The translations under genes and the position numbers were made by a program. Below are positions 8,474-18,292 of a DNA stretch of 24,322 bases, piece by piece; position 1 is the stretch's first letter; each line of letters starts with the position of its first letter. This DNA is from an uncultured Formosa sp. (GTDB lineage Bacteria; Bacteroidota; Bacteroidia; Flavobacteriales; Flavobacteriaceae). Location of the stretch: NCBI GenBank assembly GCA_902516685.1, contig CABXZJ010000013.1, forward strand, positions 1 through 24,322, given 5' to 3'. The notes under the pieces are model-generated. The model saw only the letters and a program-made list of their open reading frames with translations, searched no databases and had not been told where the DNA came from.

Positions 8474-10750
8474 TTATTCCTTTTCTTTTTGTTGAGCATC
8501 AATTACTGCTACAGCAGTCATGTTAACAATTTCATCAACACTAGCTCCAAACTGGATAATATGAACAGGTTTTTTTAGACCCATCATAATTGGCCCAATT
8601 GATTCCGCATTATTTAGTTCTTTTAATAATTTGTATGTAATATTAGCCGATTCTAAATTTGGAAAAATTAAAGCATTTACTTTTTTACTGGCAAGCTTTG
8701 AAAATGGGAAATTAGCCTTTAGCATTTCACTATTTAATGCAAAATCTGTTTGTAACTCACCATCTACAGATAAGTCTGGGTGGCGGCGATGAAGATAAGC
8801 TACTGCTTCACGAACTTTTGTGGCTGTAGAATCTTTAGAGGAACCAAAATTTGAATAAGACAGCATCGCCATAACTGGTTTTAAACCAAACATTTTCATA
8901 ACTCTTGAAGTCATTTGTGTGATTTTAATTAAATCATGAGCTGTTGGATTAATATTTATAGCCGTATCGCTTAAAAACATAGGTCCGCGTTGAGTAATCA
9001 TAACATTTGTAGTAGCAATTCTTGTTGAACCTGGTGCCAAACCGATCAAATCTAACATAGGTTTTACCACCGATGGGTAACTTCTTGAGTAACCTGTTAT
9101 TAAAGCATCAGCATCACCTTCATTTACCATCATCGCAGCGTAATAATTACGTTCACGCATTAATTTCTGTGCTGAAAAAAGTGTTTGTCCACGTCTTTTT
9201 TGGTGACTCCAAAAAACTTCCCCATATTTATTTTTTTTGTCATTATGGTCTTCGTGTTTGGGGTCGATTATTGGTACATCTGCATAAAATTCAAGTTCAT
9301 TCTTAAGATGCTCAATTTGTTTCTTGTTACCCAATAAGATGGGATTTGCAATACCTTCTTCATGAACAATTTGTGCAGCTTTTAATACATCTAACTGATC
9401 AGCTTCAGCAAAAACAACGCGTTTTGGATTTGATTTAGCAGTGTCAAATAATAACCTCACAATTTTATTATCAGCATTCATACGATTTAATAATCTTTCC
9501 TCATACTTGTCCCAATCTAAAATAGGTGATTCTGCCACTCCGCTATCCATTGCTGCCTTGGCGACAGCTGGGGGTATTTTGGCAATTAATCTCGGGTCAA
9601 AAGGTTTTGGAATTATATAATCATTACCAAAGGCAAGACGCATTTCTCCATAGGCAATGTTTACTTGCTCGGGTACAGGTTCTTTTGCTAAATCAGCAAG
9701 TGCTAAAACAGCCGCCATTTTCATAGCCTCATTGATAGTAGTGGCTCTCACATCAAGTGCCCCTCTAAATATAAATGGGAAACCTAAAACATTGTTTACT
9801 TGATTTGGATTATCGCTACGACCAGTTGCCATGATGATATCCTTACGTGTTCTTATGGCTACATCATATGCTATTTCTGGATCTGGATTTGCCATAGCAA
9901 AAACAATTGGGTTTTTAGCCATAGACTTGAGCATTTTAGGGGTTACTAAATTCGAAATTGAAAGTCCAATAAAAACATCCACTCCAATCATAGCTTCCTC
10001 TAGAGTATTAATATTTTTGTATGTGGAAAACTCAGCTTTCTGCTTAGTTAAGTTTTCACGGTCTTGTCGAATAACTCCTTTACTATCTAACATCACTATA
10101 TTTTCTCGCTTAGCGCCAAAAGATCTATATAATCGAGTACACGAAATTGCTGCAGCTCCAGCGCCACTAACTACAATTTGGACATCCTCTATTTTTTTTT
10201 CTGCTAATTCAAGAGCATTAATTAATGCAGCAGCTGAAATAATTGCTGTACCATGCTGATCATCATGCATGACAGGAATATTTAATTCCTTTTTAAGACG
10301 CCTCTCAATTTCAAAAGCCTCAGGAGCTTTAATGTCTTCAAGGTTAATTCCGCCAAAAGTTGGAGCTATATTTTTTACGGTAGATATAAACTCGTCTATA
10401 TTTTCGGTAGCAACTTCAATATCAAATACATCAATATCAGCAAATATTTTAAACAAAAGGCCTTTACCTTCCATAACAGGTTTTGATGCTTCTGGACCAA
10501 TATTACCAAGACCTAAAACAGCTGTGCCATTAGAAATAACAGCCACTAAATTGCCTTTAGAGGTATATTTGTAAGCGTCAGAAGGATTTTTTTGAATCTC
10601 GAGACATGGTGCCGCTACCCCAGGTGAATATGCTAAAGATAAATCTCGTTGAGTTGCATACTTTTTAGTTGGAACGACTTGTATTTTACCAGGGCTAGGC
10701 TTGGCGTGATAAGCTAAAGCCTCTAGCTCTTGTCTTGTACGTTTTGACAT
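8474..10750 (-). CDS. maeB: Malic enzyme with C-terminal phosphotransacetylase-like domain (MaeB type)
   Basis: This 758-residue cytoplasmic enzyme has the two-domain layout of MaeB, which oxidatively decarboxylates malate to pyruvate, usually with NADP. The malic enzyme part covers about residues 1-420. It contains [11 protein letters not shown] with candidate catalytic Y41, MEGKGLLFK with candidate catalytic K96, the metal-site region [20 protein letters not shown], and the nucleotide-binding [12 protein letters not shown]. Residues from about 430 to the end resemble phosphate acetyltransferase (for example [20 protein letters not shown] and [19 protein letters not shown]). In studied MaeB proteins this tail is regulatory and binds acetyl-CoA rather than acting as an active acetyltransferase. 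The length is normal for the fused family. The gene stands between queG and ruvA with 66- and 73-base gaps, so it is probably its own unit. Cofactor preference is inferred from the family. Confidence 0.95.
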   Translation of the reverse strand: MSKRTRQELEALAYHAKPSPGKIQVVPTKKYATQRDLSLAYSPGVAAPCLEIQKNPSDAYKYTSKGNLVAVISNGTAVLGLGNIGPEASKPVMEGKGLLFKIFADIDVFDIEVATENIDEFISTVKNIAPTFGGINLEDIKAPEAFEIERRLKKELNIPVMHDDQHGTAIISAAALINALELAEKKIEDVQIVVSGAGAAAISCTRLYRSFGAKRENIVMLDSKGVIRQDRENLTKQKAEFSTYKNINTLEEAMIGVDVFIGLSISNLVTPKMLKSMAKNPIVFAMANPDPEIAYDVAIRTRKDIIMATGRSDNPNQVNNVLGFPFIFRGALDVRATTINEAMKMAAVLALADLAKEPVPEQVNIAYGEMRLAFGNDYIIPKPFDPRLIAKIPPAVAKAAMDSGVAESPILDWDKYEERLLNRMNADNKIVRLLFDTAKSNPKRVVFAEADQLDVLKAAQIVHEEGIANPILLGNKKQIEHLKNELEFYADVPIIDPKHEDHNDKKNKYGEVFWSHQKRRGQTLFSAQKLMRERNYYAAMMVNEGDADALITGYSRSYPSVVKPMLDLIGLAPGSTRIATTNVMITQRGPMFLSDTAININPTAHDLIKITQMTSRVMKMFGLKPVMAMLSYSNFGSSKDSTATKVREAVAYLHRRHPDLSVDGELQTDFALNSEMLKANFPFSKLASKKVNALIFPNLESANITYKLLKELNNAESIGPIMMGLKKPVHIIQFGASVDEIVNMTAVAVIDAQQKEKE

Positions 10751-10776
10751 AATACTTTTTTAAAAAATTAAATATA

Positions 10777-10784
10777 CAAAGTTA
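10777..10784 (-). promoter_or_regulatory. Candidate -7 promoter element for maeB
   Basis: The coding strand reads TAACTTTG, matching the Bacteroidota TAnnTTTG consensus, 26 bases before the maeB ATG in the 66-base gap after queG. No good TTG/TTTG -33 element lies 17-23 bases upstream, only a T-rich run. Confidence 0.42.
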
Positions 10785-10816
10785 GATTAATATCATACAT
10801 TAAAAAATTTGGCATA

Positions 10817-11740
10817 CTATTTTAAAAATCTAATATTTCTAGCTATTCCGCTATATTTAGCTCGTTTAACTGGAGATTTTTTAAAAACTTTATTAAAAGT
10901 TTCCTGAGTAATTTCTTCCCAGTCTTTTTTGGACATTGAAAGTAATTCAGGTTTAGGATTAAAAAGTGGTTCACTGTGATGCTTTGAAAAACGATTCCAT
11001 GGACAAACATCTTGACAGATGTCACATCCAAACATCCAATGGTCAAATTTGTCTTTAAATTCACTTGGGATATTGTCTTTTAACTCGATCGTGAAATATG
11101 AAATACATTTACTACCGTCAACCTGGTAGGGTTCAGTAATTGCCTCAGTGGGGCAGGCATCTATGCAAGCAGTACAACTTCCACAATGATCAGTCACAGC
11201 ATGGTCAACCTCTAAATCTAAATCTACAATAAGTTCTGCGATAAAATAAAAAGAGCCTACTTTCTGAGTAATTAAATTACTATTTTTTCCAATCCAACCT
11301 AATCCTGACTTTTTGGCCCAAGCCTTTTCCATTATTGGGGCTGAATCTACAAATGCACGACCGTGGACCTCACCAATATCGCTTTTTATAAATTCTAAAA
11401 GCTGTTTTAATTTTTCTTTAATAACAAAATGATAGTCAATCCCGTAGGCATACTTACTAATTTTAGGCGCATTAATATCTTGTTGTAATTTATCAGTATA
11501 GTAATTATATGTCAATGAAATAACGCTTTTTGAACCTTCTACCAATAATGTTGGATCCAAGCGCTTATCAAAATTATTTTCCATGTATTGCATGTTACCA
11601 TGCATATTTTTATTTAACCAGGATTCTAGCCTTGGTGCCTCTTCTCCTAAAAATTCAGCTTTACTAATACCGCAAGACAAAAACCCGAGGCGTTTGGCTT
11701 CAACCTTAATCAGTTGTGCATACTCCTCTTTTTTTGACAT
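10817..11740 (-). CDS. queG: Epoxyqueuosine reductase QueG
   Basis: This 307-residue protein fits QueG, the cobalamin-dependent iron-sulfur enzyme that reduces epoxyqueuosine to queuosine in the wobble base of tRNAs with GUN anticodons. The two 4Fe-4S binding sites are visible: [16 protein letters not shown] (about residues 186-201) and [15 protein letters not shown] (about 238-252). The N-terminal part contains the family segments [19 protein letters not shown] and [28 protein letters not shown]. The last includes the region around the cobalamin site and the proposed catalytic Asp in [10 protein letters not shown]. The ATG at 11740 begins 2 bases after the ruvB stop, so the two genes are cotranscribed and probably translationally coupled. 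The protein is shorter than the roughly 380-residue enzymes that carry an extra C-terminal HEAT-like domain. This short form seems usual for flavobacteria. Confidence 0.95.
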   Translation of the reverse strand: MSKKEEYAQLIKVEAKRLGFLSCGISKAEFLGEEAPRLESWLNKNMHGNMQYMENNFDKRLDPTLLVEGSKSVISLTYNYYTDKLQQDINAPKISKYAYGIDYHFVIKEKLKQLLEFIKSDIGEVHGRAFVDSAPIMEKAWAKKSGLGWIGKNSNLITQKVGSFYFIAELIVDLDLEVDHAVTDHCGSCTACIDACPTEAITEPYQVDGSKCISYFTIELKDNIPSEFKDKFDHWMFGCDICQDVCPWNRFSKHHSEPLFNPKPELLSMSKKDWEEITQETFNKVFKKSPVKRAKYSGIARNIRFLK

Positions 11741-11742
11741 GT

Positions 11743-12765
11743 CTAAAATAATCCTTTCTGATAATCGCTCTTCTGACGACCGAGATGTTTATAAGCTAAC
11801 TCTGTAACCTCACGACCTCTTGGCGTTCTAATTATAAAACCTTGTTGAATAAGAAAAGGTTCATATACTTCTTCAATCGTTTCGGAACTTTCACTTACAG
11901 CTGTTGCAATAGTGGTTATTCCTACGGGACCGCCTTTAAATTTATCTATAATTGTAGTTAATATCTTATTATCCATTTCATCTAATCCATGAGTGTCGAC
12001 ATTTAATGCACTTAATCCAAATTTTGTAATTTCTATATCTATACTACCATTTCCCTTAATTTGTGCAAAATCTCTAATACGCCTTAGTAGTGCATTGGCA
12101 ATCCTTGGAGTTCCTCGGCTACGGCCTGCAATTTCTATTGCGGCTTCAAAACTAATAGAAACTTTTAAAATTTTCGCACTTCGCTGAATTATAGTAGATA
12201 GAAGTTCTGAGGAATAGTATTGTAATCGGCTACTGATTCCGAAACGAGCTCGCATTGGAGCGGTAAGTAACCCTGAACGTGTGGTAGCTCCAACAAGAGT
12301 AAAAGGATTAAGATTTATTTCAACAGTTCGAGCATTGGGGCCTGTCTCTATCATAATATCAATCTTATAATCTTCCATTGCAGAATATAAATATTCTTCA
12401 ACAATTGGGCTTAGACGGTGAATTTCGTCAATAAACAAAACATCACGTTCTTCTAAATTAGTTAAAAGACCAGCTAAATCACCTGGCTTATCCAAAACCG
12501 GACCCGAAGTAACTTTAATTCCGACATTAAGTTCGTTTGCTAATATATGAGCTAGGGTTGTTTTACCAAGTCCAGGAGGACCGTGGAAGAGTGTGTGATC
12601 TAATGCATCATTTCGTTCAACAGCAGCTTTAACAAATATTTGTAAATTCTCAAGAACTTGCTCTTGACCTGAAAAATCGTCAAAAGTTAAAGGTCTTAAA
12701 ACCTTTTCAATGTCCTGCTCCTCAGAAGAAAAATTTTCGTCTGTTGGATTTAGATTCTGATTCAT
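11743..12765 (-). CDS. ruvB: Holliday junction branch migration ATPase RuvB
   Basis: This 340-residue AAA+ motor drives branch migration with RuvA. It has Walker A at GPPGLGKTT (62-70), Walker B/DEIH at residues 113-116, the sensor-like segment [20 protein letters not shown], the arginine-finger region [13 protein letters not shown], and the C-terminal winged-helix end [20 protein letters not shown]. Full length and all expected motifs are present, so it should be active. The start ATG at 12765 lies 73 bases after the ctaD stop. It heads a two-gene unit with queG. A TATATTTG motif lies only 5 bases upstream of the ATG, so either transcription continues from the respiratory operon or the message would be almost leaderless. 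Confidence 0.98.
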   Translation of the reverse strand: MNQNLNPTDENFSSEEQDIEKVLRPLTFDDFSGQEQVLENLQIFVKAAVERNDALDHTLFHGPPGLGKTTLAHILANELNVGIKVTSGPVLDKPGDLAGLLTNLEERDVLFIDEIHRLSPIVEEYLYSAMEDYKIDIMIETGPNARTVEINLNPFTLVGATTRSGLLTAPMRARFGISSRLQYYSSELLSTIIQRSAKILKVSISFEAAIEIAGRSRGTPRIANALLRRIRDFAQIKGNGSIDIEITKFGLSALNVDTHGLDEMDNKILTTIIDKFKGGPVGITTIATAVSESSETIEEVYEPFLIQQGFIIRTPRGREVTELAYKHLGRQKSDYQKGLF

Positions 12766-12838
12766 ATCAACAAATATAAAGAAAAAGGATTTCTAGAATG
12801 AGAAAGGCTTTCTAAATATATGAGTAATTAGCTAACAA

Positions 12839-14632
12839 CTAATGTTGTAACTCTTCCTCTCCTTCTTTAAGCGGTATATTTTGTGGTGTAAAGTCATTTG
12901 CATGCCCAGGCTTACTGTAGTCATATGCCCATCTATGGACATGAGGGATTTTCCCAGGCCAATTACCATGCATATGCTCTACAGGGGCTGTCCATTCTAA
13001 AGTATTTGATTTCCACGGGTTTTGTTCTGTTTTTTTTCCATAAAACATACTATTAATAAAATTATATAAAAAAACCAATTGAACTAATCCCGCAACGATA
13101 GCAAAAACAGTTATTAATACCTGAACGTCTTGAGTATCATCAAAAAGAGGAAAATTACTGTTTGTATAATAACGCCTTGGAAGTCCAGCCATTCCAATGA
13201 AATGCATTGGAAAAAAAACTCCATAAGCACAAACGGCGGTAACCCAAAAATGGATATACCCTAAATTTTTATTCAACATTCGTCCAAACATTTTTGGAAA
13301 CCAATGGTAAACTCCAGCAAACAATCCATAGAGTGCAGAAATTCCCATCACTAAATGAAAGTGGGCGACTACAAAATAAGTGTCATGTACATTTATGTCT
13401 AACGCACTGTCACCGAGAATAATTCCTGTGAGTCCTCCAGTAATAAAGGTTGAAACCAACCCAATTGAAAAAAGCATTGCAGGATTTAGTTGTAAATTTC
13501 CTTTCCAAAGTGTTGTTATATAGTTAAATGCTTTCACAGCTGAAGGTATTGCAATAAGCAAGGTGGTAAATGTAAAGACAGAACCTAAAAAGGGATTCAT
13601 ACCTGAAATAAACATGTGGTGGCCCCATACAATAGTTGAGAGAAATGCAATTGCAATTATAGAAGCTACCATAGCACGGTAACCAAAAATAGGTTTTCTA
13701 GCATTGGTTGCGATTACTTCAGATGTTATTCCCAGTGCTGGTAACAAAACTATGTAGACTTCTGGATGGCCTAAAAACCAAAATAAATGCTCAAATAAAA
13801 CTGGTGAACCTCCTTGGTAATGAAGAACCTCACCTTGAATGAAAATATCTGAAAGAAAAAATGAAGTCCCAAAACTTCTATCCATGATAAGAAGCAATGC
13901 TGCTGACAATAAAACTGGAAATGAAATTACTCCAATCGCAGCTGTTATAAAAAATGCCCAAATAGTTAATGGAAGTCTCGTCATTGACATTCCTTTAGTT
14001 CTTAAATTTATAACTGTAACTATGTAATTGAGAGAACCAAGTAATGAAGAGACAATGAAAATTGCCATAGAAACAAGCCAAAGAGTCATTCCTGCTCCAG
14101 AACCTCCTTGTGCCATAGGCAGAGCACTTAATGGTGGATAAATAGTCCAGCCTGCTGCTGCAGGTCCAGCCTCAACAAATAATGATAATATCATTATAAG
14201 ACTTGATAAAAAGAATAACCAGTATGAAACCATGTTTAAAAACCCTGAGGCCATATCTCTTGCGCCAATTTGTAATGGAATTAGAAGGTTACTAAAAGTT
14301 CCACTTAATCCTGCAGTAAGAACAAAGAAAACCATAATTGTCCCGTGAATAGTAACTAGTGCTAGATAAATATCAGCGTCCATAACTCCTCCTTCTGCCC
14401 ATTTCCCAAGTAGTAATTCAAAAACCATATTGGGCTCCTCAGGCCACGCAATTTGCATACGCATTAGTAAGGACATTAAAATTCCAATAATTCCCATAAC
14501 AAGGCCAGTTATTAAATATTGTTTAGCAATCATTTTGTGATCTTGGCTAAAGATATATTTTGTAACAAAAGTTTCTTTTGGGTGATGCCCGTGATCTTCT
14601 TCGTGTGTATCTCTAATTTCGTGTGCTAACAT
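12839..14632 (-). CDS. ctaD: Cytochrome c oxidase subunit I (aa3-type, haem-copper)
   Basis: This 597-residue inner-membrane protein with about 12 helices is the catalytic subunit that reduces oxygen to water and pumps protons. The visible ligands are haem a H96 (TIHGTIM) with H426, CuB H289 and H338-H339, haem a3 H424, and the Mg-site pair H416-D417 in VHDTYFVVAHFHLVMG. The cross-linked Tyr is Y293 in GHPEVYIVLLP, next to E291, which marks an A1-type D-pathway. D126 and N133 in IGARDMASGFLN match the D-channel entrance, and K367 in IPSAVKAFNY matches the K-channel Lys. The N-terminus has a short His-rich patch (HEIRDTHEEDHGHH). The gene follows ctaC by 29 bases and is the last gene of the act-cta operon. 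No subunit III or IV gene follows. Confidence 0.97.
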   Translation of the reverse strand: MLAHEIRDTHEEDHGHHPKETFVTKYIFSQDHKMIAKQYLITGLVMGIIGILMSLLMRMQIAWPEEPNMVFELLLGKWAEGGVMDADIYLALVTIHGTIMVFFVLTAGLSGTFSNLLIPLQIGARDMASGFLNMVSYWLFFLSSLIMILSLFVEAGPAAAGWTIYPPLSALPMAQGGSGAGMTLWLVSMAIFIVSSLLGSLNYIVTVINLRTKGMSMTRLPLTIWAFFITAAIGVISFPVLLSAALLLIMDRSFGTSFFLSDIFIQGEVLHYQGGSPVLFEHLFWFLGHPEVYIVLLPALGITSEVIATNARKPIFGYRAMVASIIAIAFLSTIVWGHHMFISGMNPFLGSVFTFTTLLIAIPSAVKAFNYITTLWKGNLQLNPAMLFSIGLVSTFITGGLTGIILGDSALDINVHDTYFVVAHFHLVMGISALYGLFAGVYHWFPKMFGRMLNKNLGYIHFWVTAVCAYGVFFPMHFIGMAGLPRRYYTNSNFPLFDDTQDVQVLITVFAIVAGLVQLVFLYNFINSMFYGKKTEQNPWKSNTLEWTAPVEHMHGNWPGKIPHVHRWAYDYSKPGHANDFTPQNIPLKEGEEELQH

Positions 14633-14661
14633 AATGTGTCTGTATATTGCAAAATTAATAA

Positions 14662-15732
14662 TTAGTTTTGAACAAGTGAGTTTTTAAATAATTTCTGTTC
14701 TTTTAACCATTCATTATAATCTTCTTCAGAATCCACAATAATTTTCATTTGCATATTGTAGTGTGATTTACCACATATCTTATTACATAATAATAAGTAG
14801 TCAAATTCATAACGATCTAGAGGTTCTTCCCCTTTGGCCTGAAGTGTTTTACTTTTACCATTTCGAATTTTATTGATATTACTAACTTTATCATAAATTT
14901 CGGGGTTCAAGCGCATTTCTTCAGTTGTAATGGTAGGTGTAAATGAGAACTGAGTGATCATCCCAGGAACGCAATTCATCTGTGCTCTAAAGTGTGGCAT
15001 ATATGCTGAGTGTAATACGTCCTGTGAACGCATTTTAAATAAAATTTGTTTCCCAACAGGAAGATGAAGTTCGGTCGTTATAAAATCATCTTGTGCGTTG
15101 GGGTCCGATTCATCAAGGCCTAAAATATTAGCATTGTCTAGATTAATTAAACGAACATTTGCTTTTCCTAAGACATTGTCCTGTCCTGAGTATCTAGCTT
15201 TCCAATTGAACTGTTGAGCATAAAGTTCTATAACTAACGGATCATCCTCTTCATCAATCATCATGATATCATTCCATGTAAAAAGTCCATACATAATCAT
15301 TCCAGCCAAAACTATTACTGGAATAATTGTCCAAATAAATTCCAATTTATCATTATCTGCGTAAAATAGTGCTTTTTTACCTTTTTCGCCTTTATATTTG
15401 AAAGCAAAATAGTGAAGTAAAAACTGTGTAATGGTTTGAACAATAAAAATAATAATCATAGAAATAACCATCAGACGATCGATTTCTGGACCATGTTCAG
15501 AAGCTGAATTTGAAACTAAAGGAAGATCTCCCCACAAAGCAAATGATATAATAGTTATTAGGTAAATGAATCCAAGGAAACCGAGCATTAAATACCCATT
15601 TACAGAATTATCTTTATCATTAGCAATTTGAGAATTGTCGCCTTTACCTTGAGTAAGGTCAAATATTTTGACCATTTGCCAAATTGCTATGGTAATTCCT
15701 AATAAAATTAAAATTGTTAATAAACTGGTCAT
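14662..15732 (-). CDS. ctaC: Cytochrome c oxidase subunit II (CuA)
   Basis: This 356-residue subunit accepts electrons from cytochrome c at a binuclear CuA site facing the periplasm. CuA ligands are H241 (VLHSAYMPHFR), C316, C320, H324 and M327 in CNKICGKSHYNM. The residue between the cysteines that is usually Glu (CxELC; its backbone binds CuA and its side chain the Mg site) is K318 here. About 30-35 extra residues (roughly 270-305) sit between MNCVPGM and the Cys pair. Four hydrophobic segments are seen at about 3-22, 48-68, 87-111 and 131-152, where the standard protein has a signal peptide plus two helices. The last two segments are the equivalent of that pair. It lies between actF and ctaD with 29-base gaps, in the alternative complex III operon. 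Confidence 0.96.
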   Translation of the reverse strand: MTSLLTILILLGITIAIWQMVKIFDLTQGKGDNSQIANDKDNSVNGYLMLGFLGFIYLITIISFALWGDLPLVSNSASEHGPEIDRLMVISMIIIFIVQTITQFLLHYFAFKYKGEKGKKALFYADNDKLEFIWTIIPVIVLAGMIMYGLFTWNDIMMIDEEDDPLVIELYAQQFNWKARYSGQDNVLGKANVRLINLDNANILGLDESDPNAQDDFITTELHLPVGKQILFKMRSQDVLHSAYMPHFRAQMNCVPGMITQFSFTPTITTEEMRLNPEIYDKVSNINKIRNGKSKTLQAKGEEPLDRYEFDYLLLCNKICGKSHYNMQMKIIVDSEEDYNEWLKEQKLFKNSLVQN

Positions 15733-15761
15733 TGTCTTCTGATCTGTGTTTTTAAATTTAA

Positions 15762-17177
15762 TTAATAATGAAATTGTTCACTTTCCTTAATAAAAGGATT
15801 ACCCTTTGGTAATAACGGCGCTTTTGAAAGCGCATAAAATACAATCAAAAGGAAAAGTCCTAAAAACAAAGCTACGGCACTGATTTCGGAGAGCCCAATA
15901 AACCATCGATCTCCTACTGTGGCCGGCATAATCATATTAAATACATCAATATAATGCCCAAATAATATTACAACCCCTGCCATGACAATAAACCAGGGTT
16001 GTCGCTTATAATCACTATTTATTAATACCAAAAATGGGAAAATAAAATTCAGGATTAGCATACCAAAAAACGGAATTTTATAGTCCTCTATTCTAGTAAC
16101 AAAATAAGTGACCTCTTCGGGGATATTAGCATACCAAATTAACATGAATTGCGAAAACCATAGATAAGTCCAGAAAACACTGATCCCAAACATAAATTTA
16201 GCCAAATCGTGTAGATGGCTATCGTTGACAAAGTCCATAAGTCCTTTGGCTTTTAGATAAATCGTGATCAACGCAATGACTGTAATTCCACTAACAAACA
16301 TGCTCGCAAATACATACCACCCAAAAAGAGTACTAAACCAATGCGGATCAACGCTCATGATCCAATCCCAAGACATCATAGATTCAGTGTATATATAAAA
16401 AACGAGGAAAGCAGCAGAAATTCGGAAATTTTTTTTGAAATAACTGTTGTCGTTTATGTCTGCTAAATCTTGTGCCAAAGAAAATTTTCTTGAAAAATAT
16501 CGGTATAAACTCCAACCTGCAATGAAAATTAGGCCTCGAATTGCGAACCATATTTTGTTAAGCCATCCAGACTTACCTTGAATTAGTTTATCGTGTGCAA
16601 CGACCTCAGGATCCATCCAAATAAAAATGTGATCGTCCGCCCAAAGCCCGATTGCAAGAACAAAAAGTGCTCCAGGTAAAAGGTAGTAGGTAATGGCTTC
16701 CATGACCCTAAATAATACGGGTGACCATCCGGCCTGAGCCGCATACTGTATGCCATAAAATGCTAACACCCCCAGTGAAATCATCATAAAAAAGAAAGCC
16801 GCCACATATAGAGCCGCATAGGGACGGTTGTGCATTTGATGTAAAACGTGTTCCGCATGCTCATTATCATGATGATTCGCTTCTCCATGATTATTTGAAG
16901 CATGATGACTTGATTCGTTATGGTGGTTCTCGCTCTGGTAGCCAACTTCATTGGGGTGATCGTGTACTTTTTCGTGTGATGAATAATCTGTTTTGTTATT
17001 TAAATCTTCATTATAGCTGGCTATATTTCCATGATGCGAGTGTTCCTCAGCAAGCATAACCTCAACATCCTCTAATGTTAGATGATGTGAAGCTCTATAG
17101 CTGTAGACCCAGCCAATAACACCAATAAGAATTAGGGTAATCGCAGTAATTTTTAATCTTTTCGAAAGCTTATACAT
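15762..17177 (-). CDS. actF: Alternative complex III subunit ActF (NrfD-like quinone-module membrane protein)
   Basis: This 471-residue polytopic protein has an N-terminal membrane anchor at about 10-27 and then a long hydrophilic loop with 17 His between residues 46 and 116. About nine to ten further helices start at RPYAALYVAAFFFMMISLGV (118-137). It is the sixth act gene, matching ActF, which is related to ActC (NrfD/PsrC-like) and forms part of the membrane domain of the quinol:cytochrome c/oxidase oxidoreductase. The conserved segment MSWDWIMSVDPHWFSTLFGW and the following helices are typical. The start ATG at 17177 is 23 bases after actE. It carries no haem or Fe-S motif. The His-rich loop may bind metal ions, but that is inference. 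Confidence 0.93.
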   Translation of the reverse strand: MYKLSKRLKITAITLILIGVIGWVYSYRASHHLTLEDVEVMLAEEHSHHGNIASYNEDLNNKTDYSSHEKVHDHPNEVGYQSENHHNESSHHASNNHGEANHHDNEHAEHVLHQMHNRPYAALYVAAFFFMMISLGVLAFYGIQYAAQAGWSPVLFRVMEAITYYLLPGALFVLAIGLWADDHIFIWMDPEVVAHDKLIQGKSGWLNKIWFAIRGLIFIAGWSLYRYFSRKFSLAQDLADINDNSYFKKNFRISAAFLVFYIYTESMMSWDWIMSVDPHWFSTLFGWYVFASMFVSGITVIALITIYLKAKGLMDFVNDSHLHDLAKFMFGISVFWTYLWFSQFMLIWYANIPEEVTYFVTRIEDYKIPFFGMLILNFIFPFLVLINSDYKRQPWFIVMAGVVILFGHYIDVFNMIMPATVGDRWFIGLSEISAVALFLGLFLLIVFYALSKAPLLPKGNPFIKESEQFHY

Positions 17178-17200
17178 CTTTTATTTATGTTTTCCTTTTC

Positions 17201-17767
17201 TTATTTTAATAGTTCTTCTCGAAGCGCCTCCACGTAAGCCGTAACTTGCCATCGTTCCTCTTCGTTTAAAAAATTTGCATAAGAACCCATTGAATTCTTA
17301 CCGTAATATATAACATGGTAAATACTTCCTGTTGTGATAGGGCGATCAGCATAACTAGGAACACCTAATATTTTTTCTCTTTTGACGAGTTTTCCTAGAC
17401 CAGCTCCTTTATTTCCATGACATATACCGCAATAAATTTCATATAATTCCTTCCCCTTTTTAGAATCAATTTCTAAACTAGTTAAGGGTGATTTCAAAGT
17501 TTTCAAGGCCGAATCATACCCTTCATTTGTGTTTTCATAAGAGTATAGAGAATGGCCCCGAGCTATAGTATTTTTTGGAGGTAGTAAGGCTTCTTGACTA
17601 TTTGGAAATACATCATATTCGCCATAGGCTTCATAGCCAACTGATTCATACATATTTGGGAAAAACTGATAATTAGGACGTCTTTTATCTTGACAGGAAT
17701 AAAAGCTTGAAATAATAACAGCTAAAATTAATATGTTAACTAAACTTTTCATGGTTCTAATGCTCAT
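17201..17767 (-). CDS. actE: Alternative complex III subunit ActE, monohaem cytochrome c lipoprotein
   Basis: This is a cytochrome c subunit of alternative complex III that passes electrons toward the oxidase or soluble cytochrome c. It has one CxxCH motif, C113-G-I-C116-H117 in YCGICHGNKGAGLG, and a probable axial Met, M160 in KNSMGSY, numbering from the ATG at 17767. That ATG overlaps actD by 11 bases. The ATG at 17752 (MKSLVNILILAV), 4 bases after the actD stop, gives a cleaner signal peptide and is my preferred start, making 183 residues. The lipobox is SFYS|C, so the mature protein would be lipid-anchored through Cys (25 by the long numbering, 20 by the short). An extension of about 75 residues precedes the haem domain, as in other ActE proteins. 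Confidence 0.93.
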   Translation of the reverse strand: MSIRTMKSLVNILILAVIISSFYSCQDKRRPNYQFFPNMYESVGYEAYGEYDVFPNSQEALLPPKNTIARGHSLYSYENTNEGYDSALKTLKSPLTSLEIDSKKGKELYEIYCGICHGNKGAGLGKLVKREKILGVPSYADRPITTGSIYHVIYYGKNSMGSYANFLNEEERWQVTAYVEALREELLK

Positions 17768-18290
17768 CTTTTTCTACAACATGTATCTCAACTGCACCGG
17801 TTTTGGTGAGTAGAGATTTTAGTTGCTTTTCATTATTTTGTATAGGAATTTCCATTAAAAAGTGGTCATCCGTAGTTCTGGGGTCTGGATTTTCAGCATT
17901 TTTGAATGGCCACATTCTACTTCTTAAATAAAATGTAATTACCATCAAGTGGGCAGCGAAAAAAACTGTCATCTCAAACATAATGGGTACAAATGCTGGC
18001 ATATTTTCAATGTAACTAAAGCTTGGTTTTCCGCCAATGTCTTGTTGCCAATCTTCAATCATTATAAAATTCATCATTGCGGTAGCAACAATCAATCCTA
18101 CACAACCATATAAAAAGGATGCAATAGCTATGCGGGTAGGCTCTAGCCCCATAGCTTTATCTAAGCCGTGGACTGGAAACGGTGTATAAACCTCTTCTAT
18201 GTAATGTTTTTCCGCTTTGATCGTTTTCACAGCGGACATCAGTACGTCATCATCATTATATAAGGCATGAATAACTTTCGTAGTTCCCAT
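17757..18290 (-). CDS. actD: Alternative complex III subunit ActD (DUF3341-type)
   Basis: This 177-residue membrane protein matches ActD by position and by sequence: an N-terminal cytoplasmic segment (VIHALYNDDDVLMSAVKTIK), the motif YTPFPVHGLDKAMGL (55-69) typical of DUF3341 proteins, two helices at about 75-97 and 109-131, and the conserved NPDPRTTDDHF near 145-155. It has no cofactor-binding motif and probably stabilises the membrane arm of the complex. Its start is 2 bases after the actC stop, and its stop overlaps the long version of actE. Confidence 0.93.
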   Translation of the reverse strand: MGTTKVIHALYNDDDVLMSAVKTIKAEKHYIEEVYTPFPVHGLDKAMGLEPTRIAIASFLYGCVGLIVATAMMNFIMIEDWQQDIGGKPSFSYIENMPAFVPIMFEMTVFFAAHLMVITFYLRSRMWPFKNAENPDPRTTDDHFLMEIPIQNNEKQLKSLLTKTGAVEIHVVEKDEH

Positions 18291-18292
18291 AC

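Noticed and set aside
9831..10259. 142-codon plus-strand ORF opposite maeB
   Set aside because: It lies wholly antisense to a conserved malic enzyme core, has no recognisable motif, and looks like a by-product of codon use on the other strand. The same applies to the other plus-strand ORFs of 60-120 codons, for example 22994-23347.
12771..12778. TATATTTG as a firm ruvB promoter
   Set aside because: The motif matches the -7 consensus, but it ends only 5 bases before the ATG and lacks a -33 element, so I kept it out of the feature list and mention it only as part of a pattern.
12766..12838. Rho-independent terminator between ctaD and ruvB
   Set aside because: The coding strand has only a weak A+T stem (TTTCT-CATTCT-AGAAA) and a near-perfect short palindrome AGAAAGCCTTTCT, with no G+C stem and no clean U tract directly after it.
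17757..17767. 11-base actD/actE overlap as a coupling device
   Set aside because: The second ATG (17752) gives a better signal peptide and no overlap, so the overlap may be only an effect of choosing the longest ORF.
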